Below are positions 10,701-20,780 of a DNA stretch of 64,000 bases, one piece after another. How positions within the stretch are numbered: position 1 is the first letter of the stretch; every line of letters starts with the position of its first letter. The DNA comes from Aurantiochytrium sp. KH105 (taxonomy: Eukaryota; Sar; Bigyra; Thraustochytrida; Thraustochytriidae): assembly GCA_003116975.1 (NCBI GenBank), contig BGKB01000017.1, positions 744,001 through 808,000 on the forward strand, in the 5' to 3' direction. Below the pieces are notes generated by a model. The model saw only the letters and a program-made list of their open reading frames with translations, had not been told where the DNA came from and did not search any database. Position numbers and translations under genes: made by a program.

Positions 10701-11679
10701 CGCAAAGCAGCGAGAGCGAGGATCCCGCAGATGCGGCCGCCTTTTCCGCATCAGCGCGCGCCAAGGTGGCGACATAAGGCCTCCAGTTGCGTTTTTCTAC
10801 CGCAACAATTCGGCGGCCTTGCACGACCACGTCGTCTTCATGTACTGCGCGGTTCACCGAGCGCGCTTTGAAGGTAATGTCCGGAATATTTCCAGGGCGC
10901 ACGATGGTGACCTCCTCGGCAAAGAGCTTATTTCGCTGGAATTTGCCGCGAAAGGCTTCGTTGGAAGCAAGGTTACGCTCGATTTCTTTGTCAGTCCAAA
11001 AGGACTGCTTCCAGGGTTCACTGTCGGGTCCGCTGGCAGTCATTTCCGTGTCTTGGACAGCTTCCGCCTCCTGCAGAGCGGCGCGAATGCCTTGCGCCAG
11101 ATCAACGAGGTCGTCCATGCCCTGACGCGCGACGAATTCACAGGTGGTCATGACTTGGAGGTGTCTCGCGGCTGCGAGCCGCGTGAACTCGGGGTTCTCT
11201 GTGACGACGACAAGGGCGGCGCCCTTGTTTTGCGCGTCGAGGACCCACCGCATCCACTGCAGCGCGTCCAGGGCGGTGTCGAGAACTTTGTCATTGTCGT
11301 CGACCATGAAGGTGTTGGCGAGATAATGCGCCGTGTCGTTGACGCCGCCAAATCGCTCGAGAAAAAGCCTTGCGCGCTCGAGCGTATTTCTGAAGCCCAG
11401 GTGCACGAGGCGCTCAACAACGCTGGCGAGGACGACGAGCACGAACGGCGCCTTGCGTCGCGGCATATTCTCCAGCGCTGCCGCGAAGACGTCCCCATAA
11501 TCGTCGAGCGAGGAGGCCATGGGCACCACGAGAACACCGCGCGCCTGGCGCAGCCATTCTGGCGTGCCGAGTTCGGGCCGCACGTACCGCTCGCGCACCT
11601 TTTTGCTCGGCGCGAAGCGTGCCACGCGCTTGGGGCCCGCGGCGCTTGCTGGCGCCGCCAGCACCGTCAGCCCCGTCAT
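7762..11679 (-). CDS. DIS3/RRP44-family exoribonuclease (exosome type)
   Basis: This is the catalytic 3'-5' RNase of the exosome family. From the ATG at 11679 the protein has 1305 residues, longer than usual (yeast Rrp44 is about 1000). Order: PIN domain (about 45-185), cold-shock-like OB region (about 240-400), RNB domain, S1-like segment, basic tail. The RNB active site is intact: SVDPPSCQDIDD gives D436, D442, D444 and D445 with the same spacing as yeast D543/D549/D551/D552. The PIN site looks degenerate: the usual PDTN is PMAS (residue 54 is Met), while E89 and D130 are kept. An acidic Ser/Gly/Asp-rich insertion of about 170 residues (DNA about 8830-9350) splits the RNB domain after VHRQLLRP. 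It could be DIS3 or a DIS3L-like protein; DIS3L2 is unlikely because a PIN fold is present. Confidence 0.92.
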   Translation of the reverse strand: MTGLTVLAAPASAAGPKRVARFAPSKKVRERYVRPELGTPEWLRQARGVLVVPMASSLDDYGDVFAAALENMPRRKAPFVLVVLASVVERLVHLGFRNTLERARLFLERFGGVNDTAHYLANTFMVDDNDKVLDTALDALQWMRWVLDAQNKGAALVVVTENPEFTRLAAARHLQVMTTCEFVARQGMDDLVDLAQGIRAALQEAEAVQDTEMTASGPDSEPWKQSFWTDKEIERNLASNEAFRGKFQRNKLFAEEVTIVRPGNIPDITFKARSVNRAVHEDDVVVQGRRIVAVEKRNWRPYVATLARADAEKAAASAGSSLSLLCVPLDVRIPKIRITTRQGANLVDQRFVVALDDWPQGSKYPHGHYVRTLGPIGEVPAESSAIIVETGLAAHLQPFTPKALACLPPEEHRWTPPAEEIGKRRDLRDAFIFSVDPPSCQDIDDTMSFQVLADGAVQVGVHIADVTHFLAAGSALDLEAQKRATSVYLKDRRLDMLPRLLCEDLCSLRAGVDRLAVSVVWTIDHPTEGDEGLTVRDVWSGRTVIRSAQALSYAQAQRLIDGQDPLHETAPEYASSHTGKPVPENHVEPLRQALRGLQCCARIRARQRQRNGALELQGEEFQFGLDASQRPDSIVSKRKLEVHDIVAEMMILANEQVARQIVHTDPRLALVRRHAKPPDKKLGFILKLAHEAGVTLDTRSNASLAASMARARGVVSSDVFAVLNDGLTRAMSEAEYTCAGEVADISHFGLGLDFYTHFTSPIRRYADVIVHRQLLRPAVSSSSSSSSSSSSSTSFNVLPGEEDKVGNTTSLEKKALLHDKPASSHWLAAAERASRDAELLFGDLDHQTATSNQGQGRTGGGGKASGGGGGGGGDDLLGDLLDGLDDDSGDGPDLDDILGGGFGTTDDAALDTLLLDTTAQTASAQARQVKEGEEGEENQEGVLGSLRGLPDTQMTLQHQAEHINRLHRAAKEASFRSEELFFSLYFQRNPQVSMAVAVKIRDLGILCYVPRFQSKLLLRFDSECTLHVGRTDDAGIVSVDLVHDVVFNFEDADGALDSGSQSYARVNLSSVNISALEHTSIEVLQAFPVYISCDAPQDNPARRIPKPKLILYAPSSTEERRRLLADPPGKSGTQAVKAFAQEASPSLVKRNNQSVGAATQDSVHLKNPDAKKRFTSPSLYSALQAIDVNDSNPVLPPRSSRSTHRTSTPQVASTRKGRGRLCFGGFESPELAAARARESRHAALDATTSDQVHHHGAPESFTRIQGDHRAVDNYVRNVTRDVTRRLEGLAKAKRETKIKRRLKQG

Positions 11680-12685
11680 GGCTCAACTTCAACTTGGGCT
11701 TTGGGATTCGAGGATCAATCATATTGCATTGCACGGCCAGGTTCCAGAGGTGATGGAGTTGACCGACCTCCCCCGTCGGCATGCAACGAATCGTCGTGAT
11801 CTTCATTGGCTTTGCCTCGATGATCATGGTGATGGGTGTCGATGATGAAGACGGCAATGGCGGGCCTTTTGCAGCGCTCGCCGGGCCACGGCTCCTGCAT
11901 GGCTGACAGTGACTGCGAGAAAGTCGGCCTGTACGACGACGGTCAGCCATAGAGGGAAGGGAAGGGAAGGGAAGGGAAGGGAAGAGACGAGAACCTTCCC
12001 GGTCCGTGCGCGGACTTTTTGTCTGCCGCTGCCATCTGGCTGAAGAAGTCTGTTCGTCCTTTCACTTCTCCTCCTTCACCAACATGCAACTTGAAGTTCC
12101 TTGGGTTGCCATGCCGCTGGCTTCTTCTCGACCGATCAACCCCTGGAATGTGACGGATCGGCCCGGGCTTCGGTCATCATCGTGACATCTCCACCACCTC
12201 TGGGCACCGCCGCATCCCCTTCTCCTCGGCAAAGCCCGCGCCTTCACGAGTCTCCGGGAGGCCGCAGCCTCGCGTCTCCCGCTCCCCGACCTCCGCCCTC
12301 GCGATCTCCGCCCTCGCGATCTCCGCCCTGGCGATCTCCGCCCTCGCGATCTCCTGCTCGTCTCCACTGTCTCCCCTGGCCCTGCCTTTCTCCCTTTCCT
12401 TCCTCGCCCTCCTCTCTCTGCTTCCTTCCCTCCCTTCGCCCTCCTCTGCTTCTCTCCTTCCTGCCCCTCGAAGGCGCCTCCGATGTAGAGCGGCAACGAC
12501 TCGCCCCTGCCTCGCCTCGCAGCCTCGCGACGTCGGCAGCGCAGCGGCGGAGCAGCGGCGCGCGGGAGAGGCGCAGGCGCAGGCCGAGCGGCGGAGCGCG
12601 CGAGGGAGAGGGCGCGCCGGAGCGCGCGCGCGAGAGCGACCCCGGCGAGGCGGCGTGGACGCGCAGCGCCGAGGAGACCGACACC
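11680..12685. other. Divergent promoter region between DIS3 and rab11, with tandem repeats
   Basis: This 1-kb GC-rich gap contains a GGGAA pentanucleotide array (about 11953-11982) and four copies of a 15-base unit GCGATCTCCGCCCTC (about 12301-12360). Long frames on both strands cross it, but they have biased, repetitive composition and no homologous motifs. It is taken as the 5' regions of both genes. Confidence 0.6.
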
Positions 12686-13815
12686 ATGCTCAAGCAGGAG
12701 GACGAGTACGACTACCTGTTCAAGGGTAAGTGGCGCAGGGCCCGCCTCGCGCAGGGCCGCGCGGAGCAGACGTGGCCGCGCGGCGCGGAGGCGGACGCGG
12801 CGCCGTGGGAGGCAGCCGCGGGAATCGATGGATGAAGGATAGAAGGAAAGGAAGGAAGGAAGGAAGGAGTCGATTCGATCAGGGTGGGGTAAGGCGACGC
12901 CGCCTTGCTTTGCCTTGGCTTGCCTTGCTTTGCCTTGCCTTGCCTTGGCTCTGCACATGTATTTGCATGGGCCGTGCGGGTCTCGTCCGCGTGAAATCAA
13001 TGTGGACGCTTGCAGGAATTCAATGACTCGAGGGGAGGAGCGGGGAAGATATGTACCAAAGACAGCTTCGACTAACAAAGATTGTGGTTCGCTCGGTTTG
13101 TGATGTGGGCATGCACGGCTTCCTTTCCGACATTAATTATCTCTCTATCTATGACCCGATGGGATCTTGCCTTTACTTTCCGGCATTTTTTGTTTTGGGG
13201 ACACGCGCAGTGGTCCTGATCGGAGACTCGGGCGTCGGCAAGTCGAACCTGTTGTCTCGATTCACGCGCAACGAGTTCAGCCTGGACTCCAAGTCGACGA
13301 TTGGCGTCGAGTTCGCTACCAAGAGCATCAAGACTGACGGCAAGACCATCAAGGCCCAGATCTGGGACACGGCCGGCCAGGAGCGCTACCGCGCCATTAC
13401 GAGCGCGTACTACCGTGGTGCGGTGGGAGCCCTGCTTGTATATGACATTTCGAAGCACCTCACGTTCGACAACGTCGAGCGCTGGCTCAAGGAACTCCGA
13501 GATCACGCGGACAGCAACATCGTCATCATGCTGGTTGGCAACAAGAGCGATCTGCGACACTTGCGCGCCGTCTCTACCGAGGAGGCCATGGCTTACGCCG
13601 AGTCGAACGGCATCGCCTTCATCGAGACCTCTGCACTCGACTCGTCCGGCGTCGACACTGCCTTTCAGCGTATCCTCACAGAAATTTACCAAAAGATGAG
13701 CCGCAAGTCCATGGTCGGCGGCGGCGCGGATGCCGATGCTAGCATCACCCAGGGCGAGCCTATCGCTCCTGTTAACTTTGAGAACGAGGCCAAGAGCTCG
13801 GGTGGCTGCTGCTGA
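12686..13815 (+). CDS. rab11: Rab11 small GTPase (two exons: 12686-12725, 13211-13815)
   Basis: Rab11 controls recycling-endosome and post-Golgi traffic. Exon 1 encodes [13 protein letters not shown], the family-specific N-terminus, and ends one base into a Val codon at GTAAGT. Exon 2 resumes after GCAG at 13210 and reads [13 protein letters not shown], the P-loop. Spliced length is 214 residues, normal for Rab11. Visible motifs: P-loop GDSGVGKS; switch [12 protein letters not shown]; switch [30 protein letters not shown]; and a C-terminal GGCC for double geranylgeranylation. The stretch [24 protein letters not shown] is near-identical to animal and plant Rab11. Reading exon 2 as an unspliced frame from 13051 would give a spurious N-terminus without the DEYDYLFK block. 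It is convergent with the TBC1D19-type gene. Confidence 0.95.
12726..13210 (+). other. Intron of rab11
   Basis: A 485-base phase-1 GT-AG intron: donor GTAAGT at 12726, acceptor GCAG ending at 13210. It holds a GAAGGAAGG array (about 12842-12866) and a CCTTGCTTTG/CCTTGGCTTG array (about 12899-12948). The junction is supported by the uninterrupted Rab11 protein it restores. Confidence 0.93.
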
Positions 13816-14107
13816 TGATCGGTGACCAAAGTCGAAGTAAACAACCGCTCTCACCACCTCCATGATCACATCCCCCGACCCTCCTTGTCGCACTTCTTTT
13901 CCGTTCCACGCACGCTTCTTCCTCCCCCACCCTTTCCCCCTTCACGCCCCCATCCCACCAAACAAAGAAACAACGCGCTTTCCCCCCAAAAAGATTATAT
14001 TTTTGCATACAGGTTTTGTTTTCTCGGTCAATCCGAGTTTGACACATGGGTGTCAAGTGAATTTTGGAAAAGACCAATAATCGTGTCTCTCAGGGCCTTC
14101 TCGAAGC

Positions 14108-15673
14108 TCACGTTGGCGCAAAGAGAAAAGCTTGCAAAAGAGCGATGACATTGAGGTTGGCCATCTCGCCGAGAAGAGCGCGTACATGCTTGGTGCTGCG
14201 CGCCGCCAGCAAGACCGGTCGACGATAATCAAAAATTGCCGCTGCCAGAACAGGAAGCAGAATAAGCGAGTCAAAGCCAATGATGCGATCCCACAACAAC
14301 AAAAGCTGCTCGACCGGCAAAGCATTGGCAAAGGCCAAGTGGAGCCACGGAAAAGCAACTTCAAGCGGGTGAATGTCGAACGCGAGCATGTGCTGTAGCA
14401 CGTCGCTACAACGTTCCTGGATCAAGCTTTCGAACTGTGCGCACAAATTGGGTAGCAGCGATAGTCCTATTGCACCCGCCGGAGTATTTCGAATCGTGTT
14501 GAGCTGGCACCAGTAACGAGCATACATTTCTCGCACGCAAAGCACAATCTCAGACTGGTCCTTGTATACAAAGGCAAGGGGAGCCGCTTGCAGAGCTAGA
14601 CCGCGGTATGGCACAATAGGAAGCGCCCGAGCGTCGCGAGGCGCCACACGTGCGTGCGCACGTAGCCATGTCAAATGCTCGCGAAAGATTGTGGGAACAA
14701 CGTCGCGCAAAAGATCCTCAAAGACAAAGTAGTTGTCGTTGTTGCGAATCAGCTCAACATCGAGCGCATGAAGGCGCGCCAGAGCCTGCGCACACGCGGC
14801 AGCAGCGTCGGAGTCACGCGCAGGGCGAGTTGATGCACCTGAGCATTCCGCCGTTTCCTCGTCGCTTGAATAATCCAAGCTCGACTCCTCGTCGCTCGCC
14901 GTCGTCTCCGGACGGCGCGAGACACGCTCGCGAGCTCGACCTGGTGCGCTGGGCCCATCGTTGAAAGTCGGGCGCGTCGCTCGGCGACGTGTTGAGGCCT
15001 TGGCTCTGCTTGGAAACAACACTGCGCGATAAATTGCCGGGCGTAGCGAGGCTGGACAACCCTGACGCATATACTGCTCTACGAGTTGTACTGAAGACAG
15101 TTTCATGAGTTTATTTCCCAGGGTCGTATGCGCTTCGACAAAGGGGTCAGAGGTGTCTTCGACGCCAATTTGCCGTCGGTCAAGGCCCAGCTCTGCAAAT
15201 GTCTCGCGTAATTCTCGCACAGAGCACGTGCGCAGACCCATTGGGCAGAGGCTCCATCCGGAGTCGCTACGATCAAGTGACTTGCACAAGGATTCGAGAC
15301 TGTACAAGAGGTCACGCGAGTTGTACAAGACTCTGGTATCGCGATCCCCTCGCGAGGAGAGCAGCTGCTGCCGCAGGTTTTCGTCCCAGAGCTGCTGTGC
15401 TTCCTCGAAGCGCGCCAAGCTCTGCATCTCCCGAGCACGGAGTCTCGTTCGCAGCCTCGTCCGCCGCACCTGAGCATTCTTGGCCTCGACGCCGACGCGA
15501 AGCACCGCTTTGGGCTTGCTCGCACTTGCTCGAACTTCGACTCCACCTTCTGGCTCGGCGGCGGCGGCAGGCCCTGTCGTAGGCGCGAGCGCTGTCTTGC
15601 GCAGCGCTTCTGCCGCTGCGGCGACCGCCGTCGCCTGCGCGCGAGCGCGCCTCTTCGCCAGACACGCGTCCAT
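14108..15673 (-). CDS. TBC1D19-type RabGAP-like protein
   Basis: TBC domains stimulate GTP hydrolysis by Rab GTPases. The ATG at 15673 gives 521 residues, close to human TBC1D19 (526). From memory several blocks match that family in order: LRETFAELGLDRRQIGVED; EQYMRQGCPASLRPAIYRAVL; NDNYFVFEDLLRDVV; APLAFVYKDQSE...VREMYARYW; HPLEVAFPWLHLAFANALP; EQLLLLWDRIIGFDSLILL; and the terminal LLQAFLFAPT. The N-terminal ~85 residues are Ala/Arg-rich and unconserved, and an acidic/Ser insertion (SDEESSLDYSSDEE) lies mid-protein. The usual RxxxW at the start of the TBC domain reads RPAIY here. Whether GAP activity is kept is not shown. The frame extends upstream to a GTG at 15790, judged not to be the start. 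Confidence 0.9.
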   Translation of the reverse strand: MDACLAKRRARAQATAVAAAAEALRKTALAPTTGPAAAAEPEGGVEVRASASKPKAVLRVGVEAKNAQVRRTRLRTRLRAREMQSLARFEEAQQLWDENLRQQLLSSRGDRDTRVLYNSRDLLYSLESLCKSLDRSDSGWSLCPMGLRTCSVRELRETFAELGLDRRQIGVEDTSDPFVEAHTTLGNKLMKLSSVQLVEQYMRQGCPASLRPAIYRAVLFPSRAKASTRRRATRPTFNDGPSAPGRARERVSRRPETTASDEESSLDYSSDEETAECSGASTRPARDSDAAAACAQALARLHALDVELIRNNDNYFVFEDLLRDVVPTIFREHLTWLRAHARVAPRDARALPIVPYRGLALQAAPLAFVYKDQSEIVLCVREMYARYWCQLNTIRNTPAGAIGLSLLPNLCAQFESLIQERCSDVLQHMLAFDIHPLEVAFPWLHLAFANALPVEQLLLLWDRIIGFDSLILLPVLAAAIFDYRRPVLLAARSTKHVRALLGEMANLNVIALLQAFLFAPT

Positions 15674-15764
15674 GGTATACTTTTGTGTTTTGACCGGTTT
15701 TGACGAGGGTTTTGAGAACAGGTTTTGACGGTTGCTTCGAAGCCACTGTGAAAGTATACTATGG
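15670..15764. repeat. Inverted repeat spanning the TBC1D19 start
   Basis: CCATGGTATACTTT at 15670-15683 is matched 13 of 14 by the reverse complement of AAAGTATACTATGG at 15751-15764. The ~67-base spacer holds several GTTTTGA units. The left arm includes the ATG of the TBC1D19-type gene. It could be a symmetric protein-binding site or a fold-back. Confidence 0.7.
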
Positions 15765-17002
15765 TGTCCGTTCGCGCCGCAGAGTGCCACTGGCCCGGGC
15801 GGCCGAGGAGACCAAGTGGGCTTGCGCCGAGTCCCGAGTCCAGGTCAGACAGACCATGTCAAGGCGATGGTGGATGCCGAATACAAGAGGATGAAAGACA
15901 TCAGCATCGGGCAGTCCAGGACGAGTCCGATGTCAAGAGCTCGAGAACAGCAATGAACTAGGGTGTCAGAGGGAGGCTCTAACAGTAAGAGCACAGCGCT
16001 GCATCTTGTGTTGGTCGCTGATGAGCCAGGTACCTTTGTAAAAAAAAAACCAGCCCGTTCCAGCTTCAAAATTGGTGCGAGCAGGCAAAAAGTGCAAGTC
16101 TTAATAAAAAAAAAGACCTTAGACAAATACAAAAAGAAAGGGCATGCTAGACTTTGTTTGTAATTTCTTGATTGGAATCTCGATCAAATCACGCGAGGCC
16201 AAGTACGTGAGACAAAGCACAAAATGCGAATTGTTGTCTGTTCGCATTTATGATCTTCAATAAAAAAATGACGAGCACTTGACATTGCTGACACGTTGCT
16301 GATGTGAAAACACGTCATGAAACAACGTGAGCAGCACATCAGCGTCACTCAATAATCGAACCCCGCCAGACTCGTCGTCACTGCATCGCCCACCCTCGGC
16401 TCCAAAAGCATCAAGATCCTCTTCTTATTTGTTTTTTTCCCTTTTTTCTTTCTCTCCTCTCGATCCGGCGGGGCGGGGCGCCACACCAAGCCAGCTCACG
16501 AGTCCCTCCTCGGCCGGCAGCAGCAGCGACGCGCGTCCGCCCTCGATTTCGACCCAGGCCCCAGCAGCCTCGGCGCCGCGCACGCCCGCCGCGTCCCGCG
16601 CGAGGCCGCGCCGCAGCAGGAGCGCGCAGGGCGGGAGGCAGAGGCAGAGGCAGGCAACGGCGGCCGGCGATTTTGCGCCCCTCACGGTCGCAAAAGCCGC
16701 CGGGCAACGGGGGCCGCAAACAAACAAACAAACAAACAACAAACAAACAAACAAACAAAGCCCTTTCGGCCGTGCGCTCGCACCGCCCGCCGGCCGAGTC
16801 CGCGCGCGCCGGCAGGCAGAGCGCAGGCAGCAGAGGCAGGCAGGCGCGCGCGCGCGAGGCCGCCGCTGCCGCGCAACAGCCGCGCAGCAGCCGCCGAGCC
16901 GGGCCGCGGAGGCCGCTCGCGGCGGAGCTGGCTAGATCGCGCGCGAGGAGAAACGCGTAGATAAGGGGTAGGGACTCGTAGACGGGCGGCGGCGAGTTGT
17001 TC

Positions 17003-17033
<31 letters not shown>

Positions 17034-17072
17034 CGCTGCTGCTGCTGCGTTTGCGCGGCGCGAGGCGGGGCG
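15765..17072. other. Intergenic region upstream of RPB2
   Basis: About 1.3 kb with no recognisable gene. The left half is AT-richer with A-runs (16037-16046, 16107-16116). The right half is very GC-rich and contains a CAAA array (about 16718-16760) and a CTG array (about 17006-17049) ending 24 bases before the RPB2 ATG. The latter is probably in the RPB2 5' UTR or core promoter. Confidence 0.6.
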
Positions 17073-20000
17073 ATGGACGTGTACAATGCGTACGGGGATG
17101 AGGACGACGCGGTAGACCCGAACGAGCAGCGCGACACGTACGCGGATCCGACCGTGCGTCACGAGGACGATGACGTCGACATGGACGGCGGCGCTCAGCC
17201 GGAGAATGAAGAGGCAAACATTACAGCCGATCAGGCGTGGGCCGTGGTGACGACCTACTTCGAGGAAAAGGGCCTCGTGCGTCAGCAGCTCGACAGTTTC
17301 GATGAGTTCATCAATAACTCGATGCAGGAGCTCATCGCGGACTCGCCCGACATTCAAGTGCGCATGAACTATCAGCACATTCCTGGCCAAAGCATCCAAC
17401 CCAGCATGCACTCGCTCCACTTTGGTCAGATCTACATGTGTCCGCCTATTCTCCGCGAGAGTGACGGCACGGCCTCGACGCTGTATCCGCACGAGGCACG
17501 TCTGCGCAACCTGACGTACGCAGCGCCTCTTTACATTGACGTGACGCACAAACAACGCCAAGCCGATGGAGAGGATTTTGACAACGACACCGACATGTCC
17601 GAGATCAAGGGCCACACGGAGCGCGAGTTCATCGGCATGGTCCCCATCATGCTACGGTCCCAGTTCTGCGTGCTCAAGGGCAAGACCGACATGGAGCTCG
17701 CAGAGCTTTCCGAGTGCGTCTATGATCAGGGTGGCTACTTTGTCATCAACGGAAGTGAAAAGGTGCTCATTGCTCAGGAGCGTCTGGCGAATAACTCGGT
17801 CTTTTGCTTCGAAAAACGGCCTCCGAGCAAGTTCAATTGGGCCGCTGAAGTCCGTTCCCATGTCGAGCAGGGCGCGCGCCCCGCCAGCACAATGTACGTG
17901 CAAATGTACGCGGGTAGCTCGGTGCGCGACGCGACGTCGGGCAATCAGATCCATTGCGTTATCCCATACATTCGGACAGGTATCCCCGTGGTTGTTCTCT
18001 TTCGCGCACTCGGTTGCGTGCGTGACCGCGAGATTCTGGAGCGCATCTGCTACCAGTTTGACGATTCGGAAATGATGGATAAGTTCCGTTCATCACTCGA
18101 AGAGGCCTTTGTAGTACAGGAACGCCGTGTGGCCCTTGACTTTATTGGACGTCGTGGCAGCGTGACCAGCATCAGCCGGACTCAGCGTATCGAGTACGCG
18201 CGTCAGCTCATGGAAAAGGAACTCTTGCCTCACGTTGCCCTCGAGCCGAACCAGGAGGGAAAGAAGGCATACTTTTTGGGTTATGTCGTCAACCGGGTTC
18301 TCATGTGCTCGTTGAACCGACAGGGCGAGGACGACCGCGATCATTACGCGAACAAGCGTCTCGACCTGGCCGGACCTTTGCTTTCGGGACTCTTTCGCGT
18401 GCTGATCAAGAAGCTGCGCAAGGACGTCATGAGCTACCTGCAGCGCTGTGTGGACAACTCGTACGACTTTAACTTGACCAAGGCGCTCAAGGTGAAGACC
18501 ATTACCAACGGCCTCAAGTATGCCCTGGCTACCGGAAATTGGGGTCTTCAGGGCGAGGCAACCAAGGCCGGCGTCTCGCAGGTGCTCAACCGTCTGGCCT
18601 TTGCCTCGTCACTCTCGCATTTGCGGCGTGTCAACACACCTCTTGCAAAGGAGGGCAAGGCCGCCAAGCCTCGTCAGCTCCACAATACGCACTGGGGCTA
18701 CATGTGCCCTGCAGAGGTGCCCGAAGGCCAGGCCGTAGGCCTGGTCAAGAACATTGCGCTCATGTGCTACGTTTCAGTCGGTTCGCAGCAGTCGGCTATT
18801 CTCGAACTTCTTGGCGAGTGGTCAATGGAGAATCTCGAGGAAATCTCTCCCAGTCTCATTGCGCGCTCCAGCAAGGTCTTTGTCAACGGCAGCTGGGTCG
18901 GCATTTCCCGTGATCCGGACATGCTCATGGGCACCTTGCTGCAGCTCCGTCGCAAGGTGACCATTGACTCTGAGGTGTCGATTGTGCGTGACATCTATGC
19001 CAAGGAGCTGCGCATTCACACGGACTCAGGTCGCTGCTGCCGTCCTCTTTTTATTGTCGACAACAATCAACGTACCAAGATCCGCAAGGAACACATTGAT
19101 CGTCTTCAGGCCTCTGCTGCTGCATCTGCTGCGAATCCGGGGGGCGATGAGGACCATTCGGACACTGCAAGCGACGTTTCGAGCCAGATCACCGGCCCGA
19201 CGTATGGCTGGAATAACTTGCTCGAGGAGGGCCTCGTCGAGTACGTCGATGTCGAGGAAGAGGAAACGGTCATGATTGCCATGGATCCCGGCTCGCTCTC
19301 ACGGAGCAACTCGTACTCGCGCACCTACACGCACATGGAAATTCATCCGTCGGTCATTCTTGGCATTTGTGCCTCGATTATTCCCTTTCCGGATCACAAC
19401 CAGAGTCCGCGTAACACTTACCAGAGCGCCATGGGTAAGCAGGCCATGGGCATTTACACGTCCAACTTTAGTCAACGCATGGACACGCTGGCGCACGTCC
19501 TTTACTACCCGCAAAAGCCGCTTGTGACGACGCGCGCCATGAAACACATGCACTTTCGTGAGCTCCCTGCCGGCATCAACGCCACCGTGGCGATTTCCAC
19601 GTACACGGGCTACAACCAGGAGGATTCGCTGGTCATGAACCAGGACTCGATCGATCGCGGCTTTTTCCGGTCCGTGTACTACCGCTCGTACTCGGAGAGC
19701 GAGAACGAAGACAAACAGACGGGCCTCATGGAGCTTATTGAAAAGCCGACGCGCGAGACCTGCATGGGTCTCAAGCATGGCAATTACGGCAAACTCGACG
19801 ACGATGGTCTCGTGCGCATGGGTGAGCGCGTCACGGGCGAGGACATTGTTGTTGGCAAGACGATTCCCGTCGGTGCTGCGGGCACCCAGGGTGTCACGCA
19901 CCACACGAAGAAGGACGGTTCGTTTGCGCTCAAGGCGTCCGAGTCGGGCATCATTGACAAGGTCATGGTGACGACTAACGCCGAGGGATTCAAGTTCGTC

Positions 20001-20780
20001 AAGGTCAAGTACCGTACTGTCATGGTGCCGCAAATTGGCGACAAGTTTGCTTCCCGTCACGGCCAAAAGGGTACCTGCGGTATGACCTACGGTGCGCATG
20101 ACATGCCGTTTACGCAGGATGGTGTGAATCCCGACATTATCGTCAACCCGCACGCTATTCCCAGCCGCATGACGATTGCCCATCTCATGGAGTGTCTGCT
20201 GAGTAAGGTGGCGGCCTTGACTGGAGATGAGGGTGACGGCACGCCCTTTATTGAGGAGGTCACCCTTTCGGCCATTTCTGATGCGCTGCACAAGATCGGC
20301 TACCAGCGTCGCGGCAACGAGGTCATGTTCAACGGGCACACGGGCCGCCGCATGAAGGCTCAAATTTTCTTGGGCCCCACGTACTACCAGCGTCTCAAGC
20401 ACATGGTTGCCCACAAGATCCACAGTCGCGCGCGCGGGCCCGTGACGATGCTTACGCGTCAGCCCATGGAAGGCCGCGCGCGCGAGGGTGGTCTTCGTTT
20501 CGGTGAGATGGAGCGTGATTGCCTCATTTCCCATGGTGCTGCCAACTTTTTGCGCGATCGCCTCTTTGTCAACTCGGATCCCTACGCCATCCATGTCTGC
20601 AGCCTTTGCGGTCTCACGGCTGAGGCTAACCTTGAGCGCATGACCTTTCATTGCCGCAATCCCAACTGTGGCGACAACACCACAAAGTTCGCTCGCATCC
20701 AGCTCCCTTATGCTTGCAAGCTCCTCTTTCAGGAGCTCATGGCTATGAGCATCACTGCGCGTATCTACCCCAAGGACTAG
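17073..20780 (+). CDS. RPB2: RNA polymerase II second-largest subunit RPB2
   Basis: RPB2 forms, with RPB1, the active centre and wall of RNA polymerase II. The single exon from the ATG at 17073 encodes 1235 residues (yeast 1224). After a divergent acidic N-terminus the protein is collinear with eukaryotic RPB2: protrusion (QLDSFDEFI...), lobe, fork ([24 protein letters not shown]), external and hybrid-binding domains ([37 protein letters not shown]), and the C-terminal clamp with zinc ligands in CSLCG...CRNPNCGD, ending in [16 protein letters not shown]. The [10 protein letters not shown] and Pol II-type ending distinguish it from RPA2 and RPC2. No introns or breaks are visible. Codon use is strongly biased, as expected for a highly expressed gene. 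Confidence 0.98.
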   Translation: MDVYNAYGDEDDAVDPNEQRDTYADPTVRHEDDDVDMDGGAQPENEEANITADQAWAVVTTYFEEKGLVRQQLDSFDEFINNSMQELIADSPDIQVRMNYQHIPGQSIQPSMHSLHFGQIYMCPPILRESDGTASTLYPHEARLRNLTYAAPLYIDVTHKQRQADGEDFDNDTDMSEIKGHTEREFIGMVPIMLRSQFCVLKGKTDMELAELSECVYDQGGYFVINGSEKVLIAQERLANNSVFCFEKRPPSKFNWAAEVRSHVEQGARPASTMYVQMYAGSSVRDATSGNQIHCVIPYIRTGIPVVVLFRALGCVRDREILERICYQFDDSEMMDKFRSSLEEAFVVQERRVALDFIGRRGSVTSISRTQRIEYARQLMEKELLPHVALEPNQEGKKAYFLGYVVNRVLMCSLNRQGEDDRDHYANKRLDLAGPLLSGLFRVLIKKLRKDVMSYLQRCVDNSYDFNLTKALKVKTITNGLKYALATGNWGLQGEATKAGVSQVLNRLAFASSLSHLRRVNTPLAKEGKAAKPRQLHNTHWGYMCPAEVPEGQAVGLVKNIALMCYVSVGSQQSAILELLGEWSMENLEEISPSLIARSSKVFVNGSWVGISRDPDMLMGTLLQLRRKVTIDSEVSIVRDIYAKELRIHTDSGRCCRPLFIVDNNQRTKIRKEHIDRLQASAAASAANPGGDEDHSDTASDVSSQITGPTYGWNNLLEEGLVEYVDVEEEETVMIAMDPGSLSRSNSYSRTYTHMEIHPSVILGICASIIPFPDHNQSPRNTYQSAMGKQAMGIYTSNFSQRMDTLAHVLYYPQKPLVTTRAMKHMHFRELPAGINATVAISTYTGYNQEDSLVMNQDSIDRGFFRSVYYRSYSESENEDKQTGLMELIEKPTRETCMGLKHGNYGKLDDDGLVRMGERVTGEDIVVGKTIPVGAAGTQGVTHHTKKDGSFALKASESGIIDKVMVTTNAEGFKFVKVKYRTVMVPQIGDKFASRHGQKGTCGMTYGAHDMPFTQDGVNPDIIVNPHAIPSRMTIAHLMECLLSKVAALTGDEGDGTPFIEEVTLSAISDALHKIGYQRRGNEVMFNGHTGRRMKAQIFLGPTYYQRLKHMVAHKIHSRARGPVTMLTRQPMEGRAREGGLRFGEMERDCLISHGAANFLRDRLFVNSDPYAIHVCSLCGLTAEANLERMTFHCRNPNCGDNTTKFARIQLPYACKLLFQELMAMSITARIYPKD

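Noticed and set aside
10237-11799. 520-codon plus-strand frame opposite the DIS3 gene
   Set aside because: It is antisense to conserved PIN and RNB sequence; its length follows from the codon bias of the real gene.
12062-13078. Long minus-strand open frame across the rab11 upstream region and intron
   Set aside because: It starts at the edge of repeats, is Arg/Pro/Ala-rich from GC bias, and overlaps the firmly placed rab11 exon 1 and intron.
13051-13210. Rab11 read as a single exon with an N-terminal extension from ATG 13051
   Set aside because: It lacks the conserved DEYDYLFK start, which is found in exon 1 at 12686 and joins in phase at standard splice sites.
19299-20651. 450-codon minus-strand frame opposite RPB2
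   Set aside because: It is antisense to highly conserved RPB2 coding sequence and has no independent features.
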